Shown: piece by piece, positions 1-8,700 of the stretch
Layout of the letters: the number at the start of each line of letters is the position of its first letter
How positions within the stretch are numbered: position 1 is the first letter of the stretch
Program-made: the position numbers and the translations under genes
Assembly (NCBI GenBank): GCA_037783415.1
Contig: JAZGTN010000015.1
Span: 3,038,001 to 3,102,000, forward strand
Reading direction: 5' to 3'
From: Leptasterias polaris
Lineage: Eukaryota; Echinodermata; Asteroidea; Forcipulatida; Asteriidae
Length of the DNA: 64,000 bases
The notes under the pieces: generated by a model
What the model saw: only the letters and a program-made list of their open reading frames with translations
The model's database searches: none
What the model was told of the DNA's origin: nothing

Positions 1-1589
1 GTTACAGGAGGCTCTACATTATTCACTGGCAATGAACTTTGACATTCAGCCTTTACGTCATCGACCTCATGTTGCAATATAGCAACAGCTTCGTCTTGTT
101 CTTCCTTTGGATTGTCACCGCCACTGTCATTCAAAGTCGCGTTTCCTGACGCCTTCCTGTTTCCATTTGCATCATCATGATTCTCTTCAACGGTGACCCC
201 ATTTTGGATATTTCTCAAAGTTTCCAGACTGTTCCCAGTCTCTGCTGAAGAGGTTTCAGTTTCTTCGGCTTTGTCAATTGACTTAATTTCCTTATCGTTG
301 GAAACGTTCATGCTTTCCTCAGAAGATGCCATTGAGATGTCAACGGATTTTACCAAGGACGACCTGGCCGAGTCGATTACAGATCCTATCATCAAGTTCA
401 ATTCTTCCTCATCAGCATCTACCGTGACCTCATCTTTTCCTTCCCCACCATCAAGGAAGTTCAATGCCTCAATGTGAACCCTTTCCTCGCGCATCTCCAC
501 CCCCATCCTTTGAACTTCTCGTTCGTCGGTGTTTTGGGAGGATACCTCATTCTTTTCCAGTTCGGCTTCAGCTGCTACTTTATCTCCGGCCCGTCGTTGT
601 GATATTTTGTGCATGTCTTTTTCTTCAGGATCTGAAGCCTCGACCTGCCGGTCATTCTGCATCTCATGTGACAAGCCCGACTTCATGTCATCGTGTATCT
701 TCAACTCTGACTCAGAATCTCCACCACTGAGAGTCCCATCTCCTGTCGTGCTTTCAACATCAGTCTGAATATTAACATCTTTAGGCGAAGTGCCAACTCC
801 ATCGAGCAAATTTCTTTCAACGGAGGTCGACCTGTCATCTGGTGAGTCAACCTCATCCCCAAACTCTTGCGTGTCACAATGAAGAACCTCATTCCTTTCG
901 CTTAACACGTCTGACTCAGCTCTCACCAGAACAGAAGTAATGAGTGCATCGATTTCGTCTTCCTCCTCCTCCTTATTAAGGAATCTGATTTCCTCGTCCC
1001 CCTCGTACAAGTTTTCAGTTTCAGAGGTTCCGTCCAATTTCTCTATCTCCTTTTGATGATGTCCACTCATGTTTATTGATTCTTTAGACAGCAATTCTTG
1101 TTTAGTGTACCTGACGGCTTCGGGAAATGTTTTCTCAAAGCTGGGGTTTGCAGTTGAAGAAAGCTCTGGTGTTGAAAGCCCCAAGGCTCTTAGGGTATTT
1201 GTCCTTTCACTCATCAAGTCTGCCTTTACTTTATCGATGACATTTCTGATAAACTCGCAAATAGCCTGGTCTTCTTCTTCCCCTTCAAGAATTGAAGATG
1301 CGTTCTCGTCTTCACCCTCTACGTTGGCATACTCGTAAGTCTTCTCCAAGTCTTGTTCTTGTTTCTCACCAATGTAAAACCTCCCCCTATCGGTCCAAGG
1401 TGGTGCACTCAGAGACAGGTTGTCTTCATTCACGTAGTCTCCGACTGAAGGCCGTTGAGGGCGTTTTGATGTCGCCTTTTTCAGTTGGTCTGGCTGGTGT
1501 GTCTTCTCAGGCGAAAGTGCATCGCCAGCATTCATCTGTGTAGCTTCCGGAATAGCAGTTGGGATTACTGCTGGAGGTTTTCCCGCCAT
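1..1589 (-). CDS. Acidic protein with three AKAP-like helix repeats, N-terminal 529 codons (runs off left edge)
   Basis: An open frame starts at an ATG at 1589 (context AATCATGG, with A at -3 and G at +4) and has no stop down to base 3, so 529 codons are seen and the 3' end is missing. The product is unrecognised: hydrophilic, Glu/Asp/Ser-rich, probably largely disordered, with no signal peptide or membrane segment. The N terminus is Pro-rich, with a motif PPWTDRGRFYIG near residues 65-76. Three similar segments recur at about residues 104-128, 206-232 and 391-415. Each has an acidic run followed by a helix: ICEFIRNVIDKV, IDALITSVLVRA, LNLMIGSVIDSA. In copies 1 and 2 the hydrophobic spacing fits the published RII-binding consensus of A-kinase anchoring proteins; in copy 3 one position is Met. 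A PKA-anchoring role is inference only. The length of the frame and its internal repeats argue strongly that it is coding. No intron is needed in the visible part. Confidence 0.8.
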   Translation of the reverse strand, partial: MAGKPPAVIPTAIPEATQMNAGDALSPEKTHQPDQLKKATSKRPQRPSVGDYVNEDNLSLSAPPWTDRGRFYIGEKQEQDLEKTYEYANVEGEDENASSILEGEEEDQAICEFIRNVIDKVKADLMSERTNTLRALGLSTPELSSTANPSFEKTFPEAVRYTKQELLSKESINMSGHHQKEIEKLDGTSETENLYEGDEEIRFLNKEEEEDEIDALITSVLVRAESDVLSERNEVLHCDTQEFGDEVDSPDDRSTSVERNLLDGVGTSPKDVNIQTDVESTTGDGTLSGGDSESELKIHDDMKSGLSHEMQNDRQVEASDPEEKDMHKISQRRAGDKVAAEAELEKNEVSSQNTDEREVQRMGVEMREERVHIEALNFLDGGEGKDEVTVDADEEELNLMIGSVIDSARSSLVKSVDISMASSEESMNVSNDKEIKSIDKAEETETSSAETGNSLETLRNIQNGVTVEENHDDANGNRKASGNATLNDSGGDNPKEEQDEAVAILQHEVDDVKAECQSSLPVNNVEPPV

Positions 1590-3974
1590 GATTTCTGAGC
1601 AGAAACGACTTTATTTCTCTGTTAATGGCAAAAAGATATTAAATAATAGTCATGGTTGATAGTGAAAAATATTTACGTATGTATTTCTTTGGGTGAGTAT
1701 TAATAAGAAACTACTTTTCCTATACGAATCCCCTCCTGTAATTCCCGACATGTGTTTTTTGGTATTGCTGTTTGATAAAATAATTTCCCCGTATTCAAGT
1801 TCCAGTTTTCAGTTCGAGAATTAAAGCTAAGTTTCCTGAAGACGCACAGGAACGTCAATACTAATATCACCTCTTGTTCTTCTTTCAAGAAAATAATTAT
1901 CGTGGTTGTCTCCTGTCGTTTATTTCACTATTATTTCTAACATTGAGAAGAAAACAAGTTGTTCAAGATGATGAAGTGCCCCTTTGAAAACAAGTAACGC
2001 TGTGGCCATTTTCATAAAAACTGAGCAGACGTTTTCTGCTTGGAGCAACCCGAAGCATAATTACGTCATACACATTGCTTAACTGAAGCATGTCAAGCAA
2101 AAGGCACGCTCGTTGCATTTCGGGAGTTTCTGTTTAGCAGAACTTGTGTGACGCAACAATATAAAACCACTGTGAACGCGCACACGCCTCATAAAATATC
2201 TCGAACGTTTGTGAAATACACTTATGCTTACGGAAGATGTTCCATAGTAAATACAGACATTTGCTTACCGGTAAACAGCTTAATGAAATCAAGACGCATT
2301 AATACAGTGAGCAGTTTCGAAGAGTTGCTTAATTAATAAGCACACACAATTAAAGACACCCCTCCCGTAACCACAAATCTGGAAAAACTGCCTGAAAGGC
2401 ATTATGGTCGCTTCCAATAAAATATTTCATATGAACCGAATTACCGGACATCGGCAGTGACTGGTATGCTAACTTTGCTGGACCCGTACCCTGCCTGATT
2501 CATTTCCTCTTGGAATAATTAAGAGTAACTTTGCCTATAATCCAAACTGAAAGTTGCCCCATTTTTCTTAAAATGGACAAAATGACAGACGGGTCTCTCC
2601 CAAAACAAGAAAGTTTCTTCAATGATCTAAAGATTTTGATACGTTAGTGAAGGTCATACACTCAAGTCTTTATTTTTTCCACTTAGTAGGGCTATAGAAA
2701 TGCCCAAATAAATAATGCAATCGATAAAAAGGGAAAGTTAGTGTATTTGTTTTTAATAGTTGTTGACAATAATGAGAACACTGTTATCTTACCACTTTTC
2801 TTGCAGAATCGAGAAGCAAATACGATTGGATGACTTTCTCTCAAGCAGTGCTCTTTCAGAATATATTTACACATATTTTTGGCGCGACTGTCGACTGTTT
2901 TCATTCAGTTTCTTTTGTGTACGCGCGCAAAAGACGTCTGACGTCACGCGCGCAAGCCAATCGGGACGCGCGTTTCATGGAGGTTTATACTGCATTGAAA
3001 AAATGCCCAAAACCAATACACACAACAGCCAATAAGTGGAAGATAAATTAATCAAAATAATTACCTTAATATTCATCTTTATTTGACGCACGATACAACA
3101 AAACAATTTTTGAGCTTCATGAAAGAATACATTCAATGAACAAAACTGTTACTGATATAATAGAAGTATTACCGTTGAGGGCGCAAGAGTTGCCAAACAG
3201 CCAAACCATCCCGTATCACCTCCGTGTACGCCTGGCTTCTACTGTGTCCATAATTATTACTATGCAACTTCGGATATTGGTGCGGCTGCTTGACTGAACG
3301 TCAATGCTGAAATAATGGTCAGACATCGATTTAGCCACAGTATGTACCAGCTCACAACGCCCTCGGTCGTGCAACCGTATCAAAATTGAAATGGAATTAG
3401 TCTGGTCCTATGCCCAACGTCATTCACGACTTCTATCAATTGTATGTGGCACACGACTACAGATGATGGCAATGTCTGTTTCTAGTTTTTGAAATCGATA
3501 AAAACAGGCGCCACCAGGACAGACGCCGTTCCTATGATCAATATCACAAATATTTATAATCAATGTTAAATAATGAATGTGCTCAATGTGAAGGGTAAAT
3601 AAAATTAACACGGAATGCTTCTTACCTCCTGTATACTTTGTCATACAACGGCACATAATGAAAGGTGGTGGTACAATAATAATATTGAATGGTTATTATT
3701 TTCAACCAGGAGACTGTATTTCCCGCATTCATTTGAAACAAGAAGAACGGCATGTTATGTTTGTCTGTTGGCTTAGATGATCTTGTTCCCGAACTCGGCA
3801 AAGCTCACACAAAGGATCGATCGGACTAAAACGCCAAGCTGGCGGCAACAGCCAATCTCTCTCTCTCTCTCACGCAAACATTAACGTCTATGCCATTAAA
3901 CATTGCACAATTCAATAAGTTGTGATTCAGTAATCAAAGAATACAATACTTATTCTAGTCATTGTGAAATCAGC

Positions 3975-4040
3975 GGTTAGCTTGGTCGGATTCGAACCCA
4001 CAACCTTGTGATTGGAAGTCCTGTGCTATTGATTAAGACT
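3975..4040 (-). repeat. Decayed tRNA-like SINE fragment
   Basis: Read on the minus strand, this has a B-box-like GGTTCGAATCC and an A-box-like stretch near 4035, with poor stem pairing. It looks like a degenerate SINE head rather than a functional tRNA. Confidence 0.35.
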
Positions 4041-4150
4041 TAGTAAATACATTCAACATCCGGGGATAAGTGTCACATCATTCGATCAGCGTCTGTGCAC
4101 AACCTCCTTCCCACGAACGAAGTTTACTTTTGTCCTTTTAAATAAGTATA

Positions 4151-4420
4151 TAAAGGAAGACGTTGCCTTGGATTGGGCGCTTTTGGGCTGTCAAAAAAAT
4201 GTGGTGTTTTTTTATAATGGAATTATAATGGTTTGTATAAATAGAGTCAAAAATATGGTTATACAAAATGGCAGACCGTGTTTGTTCACGAAGTAAAAGG
4301 AAAACCACACATTTTCAAGGGATATTTGTGTGAATTATTATATTCTCTTGCCAACCATTCATTTCAAAACAAACGCTTTTCATAGCCCAAAGCGCCCAAT
4401 CCAAGACAACGTGTCCCTTC
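4151..4420. mobile_element. Non-autonomous TIR element, GGATTGGGCGCTTT family, copy 1
   Basis: The left end has GCCTTGGATTGGGCGC and the right end has GCGCCCAATCCAAG in inverted orientation, with about 200 bp between and no coding capacity. The same ends recur at 32295-32540, and a right end is at about 7452, so this is a dispersed hairpin-type family. Full copies begin and end with TTAAAGGG/CCCTTTAA, which suggests TTAA-related ends. Confidence 0.7.
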
Positions 4421-5700
4421 AGCCCATGGTATAATAAGTGACTAATTATTTCTCGTTTAATTCATTGTAGAATTTATATAAAAGGTTGCTGTATTGTTTC
4501 CAACGACTTATCCCCTTACGACTTGCTGTACTGTATTATGTCAAATGACTCTCATACTACTTTTAACAGAAAAAATTCAATGTCAAAATAACAACGTGCA
4601 AATCCGTATATTATTCTAAAAACATGCAACCGTTCTCAAATATTTATTAAAACAAGTAAGAATATTTAAATTGCAACAATACAATTGGTTTTCAAGATTT
4701 GAGCAAGGATAAAAGGACGGTCTGAACACTGCATTCACAATGTGATTTGAACTCCCGTAGCAGTCACCAAATACCGCGGTACTAAGGTCATCTAGTTCAT
4801 GTCACAACCAATCCACACGGGAAATATGAAGAGTGGGTCTAAAATCAAAGGTTTTCGTCCAGATGGCTAAATCCCAAAATCTCCACAAACATGAACATTA
4901 AGAGATTCAATCGGGTTAAATAGTCCTCTCTGTTTGTTATAGATGTCCAAATCTCAGTGTTCGGGATCAATAATTCAAACCGCTACAGAGAGAAGCCATT
5001 CGCAATGTACACCTTACAAGCGTGTTTTTCTTGTTGCTATACATTGAGCTGAGGTCAGTGTGAAACAGATATATTTTCTAAAAGCTCTTTTCAAATGTTT
5101 TCTGCGCAATGATGATGGAAAGTATTCAAATGTATCGACTTATTGTTAATGGGAGAGAGTGGGACGCCCAACCCCACTGCAACCTCTGCATCAAACATAA
5201 TAGACCCCTTGCATAATGACGTCACAAGATCCAAACAGCGCTCTCATTGAGATAAATGAAGACCAATCATTTGCTGAGATGCAAGGGGGTCTATATAGAG
5301 AATGTGTGAACACTTTGGAATTCAGACTTATAACTGCAATTAATTGGGCGACACTCTGATGTGCAATTCAAATTAATGTGAAAAGGGGTGCAAAGTGGGG
5401 TTTGGCTGCTGGCCATGGCATGGCCTGATATCTGTAGCACGCGGTGGCGCCTTACCCCAGATGGCGTTACCATAATGTAGGCTTCCATCAGTACACTTCT
5501 TCGATCCTTTTTCAGGAGCACAAATTTGGTGAAAACGGTCGCCTTAAAAAAAGGGTGTGAACAAGTTCATCATAGTCATTGAGTTCACAGTGACGCTGGC
5601 GACAATCGCGGTCACGTGGTGATTCAGGAGTACAAGTGTGACCGTTTAAATCAGGCTACACATAGAGCACGAGTCCCTAATGAGGTTAGTGACGTCACGA

Positions 5701-5781
5701 CTACATTTGTTCCAGTGTCCGGCTGTTTGGACTCAGTCCCTCGTTCTGTCTCCAAAGTGCCTTCCTGTTCTGAAACCATCT
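5701..5781 (-). CDS. HOPX: HOPX-like gene, terminal coding exon (residues 96-121)
   Basis: 81 bp including TAG at 5701-5703. It starts right after a polypyrimidine tract and CAG. It encodes recognition helix 3, with RWFQNRKALWR followed by a short Ser-rich tail ending LEQM. It is too short to be called as an ORF by itself; it is identified by its homeodomain motif and matching splice phase. Confidence 0.87.
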   Translation of the reverse strand, partial: RWFQNRKALWRQNEGLSPNSRTLEQM

Positions 5782-8700
5782 CTGAAAAAAACAAAGAGGA
5801 AATTGAATTTCAGTCGTTGTTTTATGAGTGATGAGGTAGGCCTAATCCTTTATTTGCCCATAAAGATCTTGCAAATTGCTGAGTCACCGCCATATATGAC
5901 TGATGTCACCACAGATAAAGACAGTCACGTGAATTGCATACTAATATCCGTTTTGGTGATCATTATTGGCTAGATAGTGCTAAAGGGGCACCTTGCCTTC
6001 AAGTCTCTACAAAATTTGCTCTTTGCAATTCTGCCTTGTAAACATTCTTTTTTAGTTACTTTAAACAGATGTTTTGGCTATGTACTGTTTGGAAATGTTT
6101 ATGAAGTGGAAATAAATCGTCGCGCGTACCACGAACCGACCTAACTCGTACACAGTATAAAAAAACATGTTTGGAGAAAATCCCGAATGAAGTTGCACTA
6201 TTTTTCAAACTGCTGTTTCGGGTTCTGCTAACTATTTGTATACAATTTTTTAAGACAAAAATAAAGCCGACTACTTTATTAATACAGAACTGTCAATTTC
6301 ATTTAATCCCCGCAACTATTTTAATTAGTAAATAATACCTAAACAGATAGGTCACTTTGTGAAAATTAAAATCCGAGTTTTGCCCGCAGAGCGCCGTGTA
6401 CAAACCAATGCATAATAGAGACGTATCTAGTTAGGTCACTTTGTGAAAATACCACGCTTTGAGTTAGGTCAGTTCGTGGTACGCAAATTTTACACGCGCG
6501 CCCGAACCGCGCGCGCTGTAGCGCATAGTACATCATTGGTAAAGTGGCGTATCTAGATAGGTCACTTTGTGAAAAGACAAAACGGCAAATCTAGTGATAC
6601 GTCGTTTTTAGTAATTAGTGTAATTACAAAACTACTACGTATTTAGTTCTGAAACTTGCTGAAAATGTTAACAGTAATGAGTATATTAATAATTTGTAAA
6701 AAAAAAAAATTGCAAAAGTGTGTGATTTTTGTCAGTTAGGTCGGTTCGTGGTACGCGCGACGAAATGTGAGCTTTGAATTGAATTGAATTATCCTTTAAA
6801 AGAGTTGTTCATGCCTACAGACTGTGTGTTGTAATACACCGATCCATTAAGCCCCGCCCATTTCTCATTGACCAATCACAGCCGCGAAATCTGATCACCA
6901 TTTGAGCCGTTTGGTGATCTTTGCTCTAATGGTGATCAGGTTTCGTGGCTGTGATTGGTCAACTCGTAAGGAGGCAGGGCTTAATGGATTGGTCTATTAG
7001 TGAGTAGGGATTTGAGGCATTGCATGGTGAGGTATCAATGTATATTTGGTTTGCGCTAACACCATGTATATCTACTTGCTAGGTAGTTTTTGTTCTTTGA
7101 TAACTTGTCTTGCATGCTATTATTCTACTGCCGCGGAGTAGATTATTCGTCAGGAGACTTCGGGAGACTTCTTAGTGAGTGACTAAACAAAACCCATAAA
7201 TTCGCTTCTGGAAACTTCAACCAGCGGAACATACGGTCTGCCATTTTGTTGAGTCAATTGGTTCTACACAATGTATAGCGTACCGTGTTCTGTCATCATG
7301 AAATCACACACAAAAAACGATTCCAAAAGATTTATATGAATCGTTATAATATTCTACTTTAAAAATATCTTTCCAACTATAAGCCTATCCATATCATGAC
7401 AAAAGCTTTTTAAAGCCCAAAGCGCCCAATCCGAAGACAACGGCCCCTTTAACTAAATTATTTTCAATAGGAGACTCAGGCACTTAATGCAGTTTGATAA
7501 TGGCTCCTCTACATAAACCTAAATTGTTAATTATGGAGGTTGTACAATTTTCTGTCCGTAATGAGCATGCGTACACTGAGCTGCTGTTCGATAATGAATA
7601 ATTCATTTTTTTCAAGTGAAATCAATATTAACTGTTTTTTCTCGTTTCGTCTATCCAGTGGACACCACTGCACTGTGCCCCCAAATGTACAAATCCATAT
7701 AGCTCGTAATCGAGTGCTGCACTAGACCTACTAAAGATAACAATATTTGAAGATATTTTACCCAACGGCTGTTGTATACATCAAATAAATGAAACAATAT
7801 AGTTTCTTTGAAAAATGTGGAAGTCAGATAGGGCCGGCTTTAAGTTACTGCAATAATACCTAATGAACTTTATTGTACTCAAACATTATTTCGCCCGGAG
7901 CCGTTTTAGTACCATTTGACAATTTTTTAATAACACAGTTGGTGAAATTAACTGCTAGACCAGAAAAAGATAAATAATCCTTCGAAGCGTAAACAAACAA
8001 CCGCCGGCGCAATATTATTTCATTATTTATGGTAATTTATGCGACATTATCTTGGTATTGGTTCAGGGACAGACAAATTTGTAGTTTCAGAAAACATGTC
8101 GGCATATGGCTCGAAAGGAGACTAGCTGGGATAATTGAGCGGACGCAGAGTGTGTGGGGAACACTTAACAGTATTTATAAACCAATATTGATGGTGAATG
8201 TGATTGCAAACACAATGTTTATGTTGATTTAATTTTAACACTGGGGTTGTTTGTGATGAGCTGCTTTGGGTGTTTGATGAGCTCTTTGGGTCTTTGTGAT
8301 GAGCTCTTTTGGGTGCTCTTTGAGCTCTTTTGGGTGTTCGATGAGCTCTTTTGGGTGTTTGATGAGCTCTTTTGGGTCTTTGTGATGAGCTCTTTTGGGT
8401 GCTCTTTGAGCTCTTTTGGGTGTTCGATGAGCTCTTTTGGGTGTTTGATGAGCTCTTTTGGGTCTTTGTGATGAGCTCTTTTGGGTGCTCTTTGAGCTCT
8501 TTTGGGTGTTTGATGAGCTCTTTTGGGTGCTCTTTGAGCTCTTTTGGGTGTTTGATGAGCTCTTTTGGGTCTTTGTGATGAGCTCTTATGGGTCTTTGTG
8601 ATGAGCTCTTTGGGGTCTTTGTGATGAGCTCTTTTGGGTGTTTGATGAGCTCTTTTGGGTCTTTGTGATGAGCTCTTTTGGGTGCTCTTTGAGCTCTTTT

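Larger units (their letters stand above)
1590..5700. other. Intergenic DNA between the acidic-protein gene and the HOPX-like gene
   Basis: No convincing exon is seen. The 5' UTR and promoter of the left gene should lie just above 1589, and the HOPX-like 3' UTR just below 5701. The stretch holds a decayed tRNA-like sequence (about 3975-4040, minus), a TIR element (4151-4420) and a short (TC)n run near 3860. The short open frames here have no recognisable protein character. Confidence 0.6.

Noticed and set aside
8247..8578. Open frames with FWVFDEL-type repeats, which look like a repetitive protein
   Set aside because: They are produced by the 21-23 bp minisatellite. Unit lengths vary, frames break, there is no start context, and the array lies in an intron on the opposite strand.
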